A DNA stretch of 33,389 nt from Ottowia sp. GTDB lineage: Bacteria; Pseudomonadota; Gammaproteobacteria; Burkholderiales; Burkholderiaceae_C. The notes beneath the pieces were generated by a model. The model had not been told where the DNA came from and did no database searches. It saw only the letters and a list, made by a program, of their open reading frames with translations. The stretch covers positions 1-33,389 of the forward strand of contig JALOAS010000026.1 in NCBI GenBank assembly GCA_023228705.1, in the 5' to 3' direction. A program made the translations under genes and the position numbers. Positions 15,395 through 23,115 of this stretch are shown here, one piece after another (the first letter of the stretch is position 1; each line of letters opens with the position of its first letter).

Positions 15395-17688
15395 AGACGT
15401 CGTCCGGAAACACACTGCAGCCAAGGACCGCGCGCTGGACGTCCAAGCTGGCGATTGCCGTCATGCTGCTGGCGGCGGTGATCCTCATCCTGCTGCTGGT
15501 GGCCGCCACCAACAACCGCCAGCTCTACGAAGACTATTACGAGGCCCTGCTGCGCCTGAACATGGTCGTTGCCGGGGTGCTGGGCGCGTCGGTTGCGTGG
15601 GGCGTGTACCGGCTGGTGCGGCGCCTGAAGGACGGCAAGTTTGGCAGCCGCCTGCTGCTCAAGCTGGTCGCGGTCTTTGCGCTGGTGGGCGTGCTTCCGG
15701 GGCTGTTTGTCTACACCGTCTCCTACCAGTTTGTATCGCGCTCCATCGAGTCCTGGTTCGACGTCAAGGTCGAGGGCGCGCTGGCTTCCGGGCTGGCGCT
15801 GGGACGGACGTCGCTGGACGCGCAGGCGCAGGATTTCAGCCGCCAGCTGCGTGCGGCCTCCAGCGTGCTGGACGGCGTGTCGGACCGCGCCGCAGCGGTG
15901 CCGCTGGACCGGCTGCGCGCGCAGCTGGGCGCCACCGACGCGACGCTGTGGACCGCCGCCGGGCAGCTCATTGTCAATACCGGCCAGTCGGGTTTTGACC
16001 TGACGCCACGCCGCCCCCCCGCGCGCATCCTGCGCGAGGTGCGCGAGCGCGGCAGCGTGACGCAGCTCGAGGGCCTGGACGCCTTTGACGGTGGCCACGT
16101 CGGGCTGGGCGGCGCAGCCGGCGACGTGGCGCGCGTGCGCAGCTACGTGCTGATCCGGGAGCCGTCGCTGGACCTGCTGTCCGAGCCGCGCGTCCTGGAA
16201 GCGGTGCAGCTGCTGCCGCCCACGCTGGTCGAGCATGCGCTGGCCGTGGAAAAGGCCAACCGCGAATACCAGGAGCGGGCGCTGGGCCGCGACGGCCTGC
16301 GCCGCATGTACATAGGCACGCTGACGCTGAGCCTGTTCCTGGCCATTTTTTGCGCCATCGTGATCGGCGTGCTGCTGGGGCGGCAGCTGCTCACGCCGCT
16401 GCTGCTGCTGGCGCGGGGCGTGCGCCAGGTGGCTGCCGGCGACCTGCGGCCCAAGCTGGTCTCCTCGGGTCGTGACGAGCTGGGTGGCCTGACGCGCGCG
16501 TTTGCCGACATGACGCAGCAGCTGGCCGATGCCCGGGCGGCGCTGGATGCCAGCATGCACGAGGTGGATGCCGCGCGCGCCAACCTGCAGACCATCCTGG
16601 ACAACCTGACGGCCGGTGTCATCGTCCTGGATCGCAACGGCATCGTGCAGTCGGCCAATCCGGGCGCCACGCGCATCCTGCGTGCACCGCTGGCGACGGT
16701 CGTGGGCCAGCCGCTGGCCGCGTTGCCCCGGCTCGAGGATTTTGCCGCCGAGGTGGCGGCCCAGTTCGAGACATTTGAGGAGGTGGGCACCGAGCACGGC
16801 CTGGACCACTGGCAGAAATCGTTCGACTTGTACGCGACCGCCGAGGGCGCCAACGCCAGCGCCGTTTCGCTGCTGGCCCGCGGCGCGGAGCTGCCCGGCC
16901 AGATGCGCCTGCTGGTGTTTGACGATATTTCCGAGATCGTCTCGGCGCAGCGCACCGAAGCCTGGGGCGAGGTGGCGCGGCGCCTGGCGCACGAGATCAA
17001 GAATCCGCTGACGCCCATCCGGCTCTCGGCCGAGCGGCTGGAATACCGGCTGGCGCGCAAGCTGGCGCCCGATGACGCGGCCATGCTGGGCAGGTCGGTG
17101 CAGACCATCGTCGACCAGGTCGACGCCATGAAGCGGCTCGTTGACGAGTTCCGCGACTATGCCCGCCTGCCGCAGGCCAGTCTGGTCCGGCTGGACCTCA
17201 ACGAGCTGATCGCTGCCGTGCTGCACCTGTACGACGCCAACACCGCCCGCGTCGAGTTTGAATCCGACCCGTCGTGCCCGCCCATCCTGGGCGACCCGCA
17301 GCAATTGCGGCAGGTCATCCACAACCTGGTGCAAAATGCCATCGATGCCTCGCAGGCAGGCGCGCAGCAGGAAGCGGCGGGGGCGCCGCGGGTGTGGGTC
17401 CGCACGCATTGCGGTGGCAGCAGCGGCCGCGTCCACCTGAGCGTGATCGACGATGGGCCGGGATTTCCCGAGGCCATCCTCAAGCGTGCCTTCGAGCCCT
17501 ACGTCACGACCAAGAGCAAGGGGACCGGCCTCGGGCTGCCCGTGGTGCGCAAGATTGCGGAAGAACATCATGCGCGGGTCGAGCTGTCCAACCGCATGCA
17601 CAAGGGGCAGGTGGTGGGCGCCCAAGTATCATTGGTGTTTGGACCGGCCCCGCACAGCGATGGCGCAGACCGCGGTGCCGCAGTATGA
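15391..17688 (+). CDS. ntrY: NtrY-type sensor histidine kinase
   Basis: This is a membrane sensor kinase of the NtrY family, linked in proteobacteria to nitrogen and redox control. The product is 765 aa. Membrane segments lie at about 20-40, 57-75 and 86-110, then a periplasmic sensor region, and a last membrane segment at about 308-332. A HAMP domain follows (about 333-385), then a PAS domain (about 395-500). The HisKA box RRLAHEIKNPLTPIRLSAER has the phospho-accepting H534. The ATPase domain shows NLVQNAIDA (N box), IDDGPGFP (G1) and KGTGLGLPVV (G2). The start overlaps the DUF4390 stop (ATGA). The regulator gene lies 338 bp downstream, separated by an inserted repeat element. Confidence 0.93.
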   Translation: MKTSSGNTLQPRTARWTSKLAIAVMLLAAVILILLLVAATNNRQLYEDYYEALLRLNMVVAGVLGASVAWGVYRLVRRLKDGKFGSRLLLKLVAVFALVGVLPGLFVYTVSYQFVSRSIESWFDVKVEGALASGLALGRTSLDAQAQDFSRQLRAASSVLDGVSDRAAAVPLDRLRAQLGATDATLWTAAGQLIVNTGQSGFDLTPRRPPARILREVRERGSVTQLEGLDAFDGGHVGLGGAAGDVARVRSYVLIREPSLDLLSEPRVLEAVQLLPPTLVEHALAVEKANREYQERALGRDGLRRMYIGTLTLSLFLAIFCAIVIGVLLGRQLLTPLLLLARGVRQVAAGDLRPKLVSSGRDELGGLTRAFADMTQQLADARAALDASMHEVDAARANLQTILDNLTAGVIVLDRNGIVQSANPGATRILRAPLATVVGQPLAALPRLEDFAAEVAAQFETFEEVGTEHGLDHWQKSFDLYATAEGANASAVSLLARGAELPGQMRLLVFDDISEIVSAQRTEAWGEVARRLAHEIKNPLTPIRLSAERLEYRLARKLAPDDAAMLGRSVQTIVDQVDAMKRLVDEFRDYARLPQASLVRLDLNELIAAVLHLYDANTARVEFESDPSCPPILGDPQQLRQVIHNLVQNAIDASQAGAQQEAAGAPRVWVRTHCGGSSGRVHLSVIDDGPGFPEAILKRAFEPYVTTKSKGTGLGLPVVRKIAEEHHARVELSNRMHKGQVVGAQVSLVFGPAPHSDGADRGAAV

Positions 17689-17705
17689 AACATGCTTCAT
17701 GGCTC

Positions 17706-17912
17706 CTGATTGAAAACGATGCTCAGCACACCCAAGCGCATGACGGATGACCTCGCTGGCGCCTTGATGGAGACGTTGAGCGAATTGCGTCCAGCGTTCA
17801 GCGTATGCTCACCACGCGCGACGTTGAACGCGCAACGCACAACGCCTGACGCCAAACCTTCATGGGCCGAGATCATCTGTCATCCGGTGAGCTGACGATG
17901 CTTGCCAATCAG
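17706..17912 (+). repeat. MITE-like dispersed repeat, copy 1 (between ntrY and ntrX)
   Basis: Copy 1 of a roughly 205-bp element. Its left 63 bp (17706-17768) match the reverse complement of 26881-26943 at 55 of 63 positions. Its right 48 bp (17865-17912) match the reverse complement of 26741-26788 at 45 of 48. The middle differs between copies. The ends are inverted: it opens CTGATTG and closes CAATCAG. Short flanking direct repeats CATGGCT (17697-17703 and 17915-17921) could be a target duplication. It encodes no protein and fills most of the 338-bp ntrY-ntrX gap. Confidence 0.75.
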
Positions 17913-18026
17913 CTCATGGCTTGCGCAGGACCATCACGAATCACGGCGGCACGCCGTTTGCTGCCGGAGAACGGCGCCGCGCCCGGGTGGCGCAGCACAG
18001 CAATCTGCAAGGAGACGCACTAGTAC

Positions 18027-18719
18027 ATGGCCAAGATCCTCGTGGTAGATGACGAACTGGGCATCCGTGACCTCATGTTCGAGATTCTCAATGACGAAGG
18101 CCACACCGTCGAAGTGGCCGAGAACGCGGCTCAGGCGCGTGCTGCCCGCGAGCGTGGCCAGCCGGATCTGGTGCTGCTTGACATCTGGATGCCCGATACC
18201 GACGGCGTGACCTTGCTCAAGGAATGGAAGGGCAGCGGCCTGCTGACCATGCCCGTCATCATGATGAGCGGCCATGCCACCATAGAAACCGCGGTGGAGG
18301 CCACGCGCATAGGCGCCAGTGCGTTCCTGGAAAAGCCGATCACGCTGCAGAAGCTGCTGGCCGCGGTGGAAAATGCCATCACCAGCGGCGGGCGCCGCCC
18401 GGGGCCGCCAAGCCGCGTCGTGGCGCCGGTGGCGGCGGCGCAGGCCGCGGCAGCGGGGGCCGCATCCGTCTATGCCGACGCGCAGGACGACAGCGACCCA
18501 GCCGATGCACCCGAGCAGCTTTTTGACCTGGACCAGCCGCTGCGCGAGGCACGCGACGCTTTTGAAAAGGCGTATTTTGAATACCACCTGACGCAGACCG
18601 GCGGATCCATGACGCGCGTGGCCGAGAGCACCGGCCTGGAGCGCACGCACCTGTACCGCAAGCTCAAGCAGCTTGGCGTTGACCTGGCCACGTTCCGCCA
18701 AGGCGCCGCCGACCGCTGA
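18027..18719 (+). CDS. ntrX: NtrX-like response regulator lacking the AAA+ domain
   Basis: The product is 230 aa. The receiver domain (1-120) has the acidic pair D8/D9, phospho-acceptor D52 in LLDIWMPD, SGHATIETAVEA and the KP pair in LEKPI; it reads as an NtrX receiver. Residues about 122-165 are an Ala/Pro-rich linker. The C-terminus (about 175-222) is a Fis-type helix-turn-helix (FEKAYFEYHL, ESTGLERTHLYRKLKQLGVD). Classical NtrX is about 450 aa with a central sigma-54-activating AAA+ domain, which is absent here, so it should act as a simple DNA-binding regulator, an architecture like RegA/PrrA. AAGGAG lies about 12 nt before the ATG. It is the presumed partner of the upstream NtrY. Confidence 0.88.
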   Translation: MAKILVVDDELGIRDLMFEILNDEGHTVEVAENAAQARAARERGQPDLVLLDIWMPDTDGVTLLKEWKGSGLLTMPVIMMSGHATIETAVEATRIGASAFLEKPITLQKLLAAVENAITSGGRRPGPPSRVVAPVAAAQAAAAGAASVYADAQDDSDPADAPEQLFDLDQPLREARDAFEKAYFEYHLTQTGGSMTRVAESTGLERTHLYRKLKQLGVDLATFRQGAADR

Positions 18720-18770
18720 ATCCGCCTGGCCCGCGCGGCGCCGGCAACGGGCCGGTGGCAGCGGCGCGGC

Positions 18771-21032
18771 TCAAAAGTCGATGATGAGCGCAACGTGCGC
18801 GCTGCGGCCCGGGCGCGTGTAGGCGTCAAGCACTGGCGACGCCGCTTCCACGCCGTACACGTCGGACCACAGCCAGTACTTGCGGTTGGTGATGTTGCGC
18901 ACCGCCAGGTTCAGCCGCACGTTGCGCCGGGGCCGCCACTGCAGGCCGGCGTCCAGCGTGGTGGCGGACGGCGTGGCAAACTGCGTGCCCTTGTCGCCCA
19001 GGCTGGCCTGGCTGTCTATGTCGCCGGCCTTCTTTGACGCCATGTGGCGCGCATCGACAAAGAAGTGCCAGCGCGCAGTGTCGTACCTCAGCCCCAGCGC
19101 AAGCTGCGGCGGCGTGATCGAGTTCAGTGGCTTGCCGCTGCTGCGGTCGCGTCCATGCGCTTGTCCGTAAGCAAAGGTGCTGGCCAGGCGGCCCGGACCC
19201 ACGGTGCCCCAGTCGTAGCGGCCCTTGACCTCGAAGCCGTGGATGCGTGCGCGCGGAATGTTGACGGCCTGGAAGCGGTGCTCCATGCCCACCTGCTCGA
19301 CGAATTCGGCGTCGACGATGAGGTTGGTGTAGCGGCTGGCAAAGACCGCGGCGTCCAGGCTCAGCCGCTCCATGCGGCCGCGCACGCCGAGCTCCAGGTT
19401 CTGGCTCTTCTCCGGCTCCAGGTCCGGGTTGGGGTTGATAACTACCCGCATCGGACCGACGTCCGCCTTGAAGTGGTCGTTGAGCTGGCCCGCGTCCGGC
19501 GGCCTGAAGCCGTGCGCGTACTGGCCGTACACGCGCCACTGGGGCGCGGCGCGGAACATGACGCCCAAGCTGGGCAGCAGGGCCGTGCCCGAGCGCGAGC
19601 GGCCCGGCTGGTCCGCCGGCGGATGGTAGCCGGCCTGGCTGGTCACGTTGATGTCGTAGTAGTCCAGCCGCAGCCCCGGCGTGATGGTCCAGCGGCCGTA
19701 CGCTGCTTCATCCTGCACGTAGAGCGCGCCGCGTGTTTCCGTCGTGTCCGGAAAGCGCTTGAGCGGGAATTCCTCCGGCGGCAGCGGGTTTTGGCCATCG
19801 TACAGGTTGCCGATGCGGTTGCGCACGTAGTCCGTGCCCCAGGTCAGGCGGTGCGACCCGGCCCGGGTGTGCAGCGTCTTGTCGGCCTGCAGGCTCAGCT
19901 GCCACATGGTTTCATCGTAGCGGTTGTCGCGTACGCGGTGCACGTTGTTGTCCGTCTTGTCCAGGATGTCGCTGTCGCCTACCCGCCGGGAGCGCGAGCG
20001 TTGCACTGCAACCACGGTCCTGAGGTGATCAACCGGCCCCGCGTTGATGTCAAAGCCGCCCGTCCAGCTCAGGCGGTCGCGCGTGCTGCGGTAGCGGCTG
20101 TCCTCGTCCAGCACGCGAATTCCGGACCGTGGATCCAGCCCCCGGCTGGAGAGCAGGTCCACGTGCGACCGCTGCTCGTTCAGCTCCAGCACAAACGCAT
20201 GGCGCTGCGTGGCCGTGGGCTGCAGTATCCACTTGCCGAGCAGCCCCGAGTCGCGAGTACGCTCCGGGTTGGGCGCGGTGCGGCTGCTGTCCGGCGCGTG
20301 GTTGTCGCCGCGGTTGCGCAGCGCATGCGCGCGGCGCTCGGTGGCGGTGAGCATCCACTGCGACGGCCCCGCCTGCCCCGCCACGGTGGCCGCCACGCCG
20401 CGCCCCCGGTCGTCACCGTCCCACGCGGTGGTGAGCCGGCCGCCCAGCCTGCGCGTGGCCTGCCCGTTGGCGTCCAGCAGGAAATCAGCCGGGTCCCAGG
20501 TCGTGAAGTTGACGCTGCCGGCCATGCCGCCAAATCCCTGCAGCGCGCCGCCCGGCCCGCGCACGATATCCACCTGCTTGACCAGGTCCAGCGACAGCTG
20601 GTCGCGGCTGAAGATGGCCGAGCGGGACACATAGCTGTGTGGCATCTGGACGCCATCCACGCTCATGGACACGCGGTTGCCGCCCAGTCCGCGGATGTTG
20701 ATGCCGCTGTTGCCATCGCGCGCAAATGCAGAGGACGCCGCACTCACGGCGATGCGTGCCGAGGGCGCACGGAACGACGTGTTGGGCAGATCGCGCAGCA
20801 GTTCTTGCAGCGAGCGGATCTGCTGCGTCTGCAGCGTCTCGGCGGTGACCTGGTCGCTGGCCACGGGCTGGTTGTCGCGGCCGTAGGGGTTTTCATGGCC
20901 CTTGATCGTGACGCTGTAGGCTTCGGGCTCGGCCGCGGGCGTGATGGCTTCCTGCGCGACGCCGGGCCTGATGGTCAACGCCGTTGCCGCCAGGACAACA
21001 GCCAGCGCCAGGAGGGAAAGGGGAAAACGCAT
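18771..21032 (-). CDS. TonB-dependent outer membrane receptor, heme/hemoglobin type
   Basis: The product is 753 aa, an outer membrane TonB-dependent receptor. A signal peptide (about 1-26, ending GVAQ) precedes a TonB-box-like EAYSVTIKG. The plug domain (about 55-180) has SLQELLRDLPN and INIRGLGGNRVSMSVDGVQM, the pattern of the hemoglobin/transferrin/lactoferrin receptor family. In the barrel, FRPP (about 510) and NPNPDLEPEKS (about 535) match the FRAP...NPNL region of heme receptors, with a histidine between them. The last residue is Phe, as needed for barrel assembly. It is transcribed divergently from nirS, so heme or another iron source is the likely cargo. That is inferred. No clear ribosome binding site precedes the ATG. 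Confidence 0.9.
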   Translation of the reverse strand: MRFPLSLLALAVVLAATALTIRPGVAQEAITPAAEPEAYSVTIKGHENPYGRDNQPVASDQVTAETLQTQQIRSLQELLRDLPNTSFRAPSARIAVSAASSAFARDGNSGINIRGLGGNRVSMSVDGVQMPHSYVSRSAIFSRDQLSLDLVKQVDIVRGPGGALQGFGGMAGSVNFTTWDPADFLLDANGQATRRLGGRLTTAWDGDDRGRGVAATVAGQAGPSQWMLTATERRAHALRNRGDNHAPDSSRTAPNPERTRDSGLLGKWILQPTATQRHAFVLELNEQRSHVDLLSSRGLDPRSGIRVLDEDSRYRSTRDRLSWTGGFDINAGPVDHLRTVVAVQRSRSRRVGDSDILDKTDNNVHRVRDNRYDETMWQLSLQADKTLHTRAGSHRLTWGTDYVRNRIGNLYDGQNPLPPEEFPLKRFPDTTETRGALYVQDEAAYGRWTITPGLRLDYYDINVTSQAGYHPPADQPGRSRSGTALLPSLGVMFRAAPQWRVYGQYAHGFRPPDAGQLNDHFKADVGPMRVVINPNPDLEPEKSQNLELGVRGRMERLSLDAAVFASRYTNLIVDAEFVEQVGMEHRFQAVNIPRARIHGFEVKGRYDWGTVGPGRLASTFAYGQAHGRDRSSGKPLNSITPPQLALGLRYDTARWHFFVDARHMASKKAGDIDSQASLGDKGTQFATPSATTLDAGLQWRPRRNVRLNLAVRNITNRKYWLWSDVYGVEAASPVLDAYTRPGRSAHVALIIDF

Positions 21033-21257
21033 GATGGGGTGGGTGCAGTCTGCTGAAGTGGCAGCGGCAGGCGCTTGATCTTGGGGTTCGCTGCCGCGAG
21101 CGTCAATAGTACGTCAGAGCTAGTGCGTCAGACCGATGGACAAGCAGCCCTGAATGGGCAAGAATGGCAGCCAACCTGTCGGACCCGCGTCGTTGCTGCC
21201 CGCGGTGGGTACGGCCCAATCTGTTTTGCCGGGCGGCGGCACAAGGAGCAGCACATA
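21033..21257. promoter_or_regulatory. Divergent promoter region between TonB receptor and nirS
   Basis: This 225-bp region must drive both genes. By eye there is no complete FNR/DNR box (TTGAT-N4-ATCAA); only one half-site TTGAT occurs, at 21075-21079. A 13-bp direct repeat, AGTACGTCAGAGC / AGTGCGTCAGACC (21108-21120 and 21122-21134), lies about 125 bp before nirS, with a third, weaker CGTCAAT at 21101. These could be operator half-sites. AAGGAG (21243-21248) is the nirS ribosome binding site. Confidence 0.45.
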
Positions 21258-23003
21258 ATGGCGATGAACCCATGGCTCAGGACCGCGATCCTGAGCGTTT
21301 CGGCAGCGATGATGCCAATGATGGCCAACGCAGCCAACGGCGAGCCGGCCGCTCCGGGCGGCCCGACCACGACCACGCGCAGTCCCGAAGCGCAGTTCCG
21401 GGGCGCGCCCTATGCCTCTGGCACCGAGATGCACAAGAGCAGCATCCCCGGTGCTCCCGCGATGAGCGAAGAAGAATTCGAGCACGCGCGCGAGATTTAT
21501 TTCCAGCGCTGCGCCGGCTGCCACGGCGTATTGCGCAAGGGTGCCACCGGCAAGCCACTGACCCCTGACATCACGGTGGCCCGGGGTACCGAGTACCTCA
21601 AGGTCTTCATTGCCTACGGCTCGCCGGCGGGCATGCCCAACTGGCAGACTTCGGGCGAGTTTGACGAAGCCACGGTGGACCTGATGGCGCGCTACATCCA
21701 GCACGAGCCGCCGGTACCGCCCGAGTTCTCGCTCGCGGACATGGAAGCCACGCGCAAAGTCCTCATCCCGGTCAAGGACCGCCCGACCAAGAAGATGAAC
21801 GACTACAACATCGACAACATCTTCTCGGTCACGCTGCGCGACGACGGCACGGTGGCGCTGATCGATGGCGACACCAAGGAAATCATCAACATCGTCAAGA
21901 CCGGCTACGCGGTGCACATTTCTCGGCTGTCGGCGTCGGGTCGCTACATCTACGTGATCGGGCGCGACGCGCGCGTCAACCTCATCGATTTGTGGATGGA
22001 AAAACCCGACAACGTCGCTGAGATCAAGGTCGGCCTTGAAGCGCGCTCGATAGAGACATCCAAGTACAAGGGCTGGGAGGACAAGATCGCCATTGCTGGC
22101 ACCTACTGGCCGCCGCAGTTCGTCCTCATGGACGCCGAGACGCTGGAGCCCAAGAAAGTGGTGGGCACCCGCGGCCAGACCATCGATGGCGAGTACCACC
22201 CCGAGCCGCGCGTGGCGGCCATCGTGTCGAGCAAGGAAAAGCCCGAGTTTGTCGTCAATGCCAAGGAAACGGGCATTGTCTACATGGTCGACTACACCGA
22301 CATGGACAACCTGAAGATGAGGCAGATCGACACGTCCAAGTACCTGCATGACGGCGGTTTTGACAGCACCGGGCGCTACTTCCTGACGGCGGCCAACGAA
22401 TCCAACCAGGTGGTCGTCATCGATACCAAGGAGCGCAAGCTCGAGGCCATCATAGACACGGGCAAGATCCCGCACCCCGGCCGTGGCGCCAACTTTGTGC
22501 ACCCAGAGTATGGTCCGGTCTGGGCCACCTCGCACCTGGGTGACGAGAGCATCGTGCTCATAGGCACCGACCCCAAGGGGCACCCGGACAACGCCTGGAA
22601 AGTGGTGCAAACGCTCACCGGACAGGGCGGCGGCTCGCTGTTCATCAAGACGCACCCCAAGTCCAAGAACCTGTGGGTGGACACGCCGCTCAACCCCGAT
22701 GCCAAGCTGGCGCAAAGCGTTGCGGTCTATGACCTGGAGGACCTGAGCAAGGAGCCCCAGATCATCGACATTGCCGCCTGCGCCAAGATTGACGACGACG
22801 GACCCAAGCGCGTGGTGCAGCCGGAGTACAACAAGGACGGCGACGAAGTCTGGTTCTCGGTCTGGAGCACGCTGGACACCAAGTCGGCCATCGTCATCGT
22901 TGACGACAAGACGCGTGAGTGCAAGACCGTGATCGACGACGACCGCATCATCACGCCCACGGGCAAGTTCAACGTCTACAACACGCAGCACGACGTGTAC
23001 TGA
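21258..23003 (+). CDS. nirS: Cytochrome cd1 nitrite reductase NirS
   Basis: NirS reduces nitrite to nitric oxide in the periplasm during denitrification. The product is 581 aa. A signal peptide ends at MANA (about residue 25). The N-terminal cytochrome c domain carries RCAGCH with C85, C88 and H89. The eight-bladed propeller binding heme d1 follows. H220 (in VHISRL) fits the d1 iron ligand, and H364 (HDGGFD) and H406 (HPGRGANF) fit the two active-site histidines; the 42-residue spacing of the last two matches known NirS. AAGGAG lies 9 nt before ATG 21258, chosen for this and for the signal peptide. No nirM, nirC, nirF or other d1 assembly genes are nearby. Confidence 0.97.
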   Translation: MAMNPWLRTAILSVSAAMMPMMANAANGEPAAPGGPTTTTRSPEAQFRGAPYASGTEMHKSSIPGAPAMSEEEFEHAREIYFQRCAGCHGVLRKGATGKPLTPDITVARGTEYLKVFIAYGSPAGMPNWQTSGEFDEATVDLMARYIQHEPPVPPEFSLADMEATRKVLIPVKDRPTKKMNDYNIDNIFSVTLRDDGTVALIDGDTKEIINIVKTGYAVHISRLSASGRYIYVIGRDARVNLIDLWMEKPDNVAEIKVGLEARSIETSKYKGWEDKIAIAGTYWPPQFVLMDAETLEPKKVVGTRGQTIDGEYHPEPRVAAIVSSKEKPEFVVNAKETGIVYMVDYTDMDNLKMRQIDTSKYLHDGGFDSTGRYFLTAANESNQVVVIDTKERKLEAIIDTGKIPHPGRGANFVHPEYGPVWATSHLGDESIVLIGTDPKGHPDNAWKVVQTLTGQGGGSLFIKTHPKSKNLWVDTPLNPDAKLAQSVAVYDLEDLSKEPQIIDIAACAKIDDDGPKRVVQPEYNKDGDEVWFSVWSTLDTKSAIVIVDDKTRECKTVIDDDRIITPTGKFNVYNTQHDVY

Positions 23004-23024
23004 GGCGCCTGAACCTGGACCACA

Positions 23025-23060
23025 GGCCCGCAGCACGGCACCGTGCGGCGGGCCTTTTTT
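23025..23060 (+). terminator. Intrinsic terminator after nirS
   Basis: GGCCCGC (23025-23031) pairs with GCGGGCC (23048-23054), with an inner GCAC / GTGC stem, followed directly by TTTTTT (23055-23060). It lies 22 bp after the nirS stop and 55 bp before the amidase start, so nirS appears to be transcribed as a single gene. Confidence 0.88.
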
Positions 23061-23115
23061 ATGTGGTACGGTCTGCTGCGTTCCCGCTTGGCACGTGCAC
23101 CTGTCCACCCTCACC

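Noticed and set aside
18720..18770. Bidirectional terminator between ntrX and the TonB receptor gene
   Set aside because: GC-rich complementary segments exist (CCGGC / GCCGG) but there is no T-run on either strand, so support is too weak.
21070..21090. FNR/DNR box before nirS
   Set aside because: Only the TTGAT half is present; the sequence 4 nt later does not resemble ATCAA.
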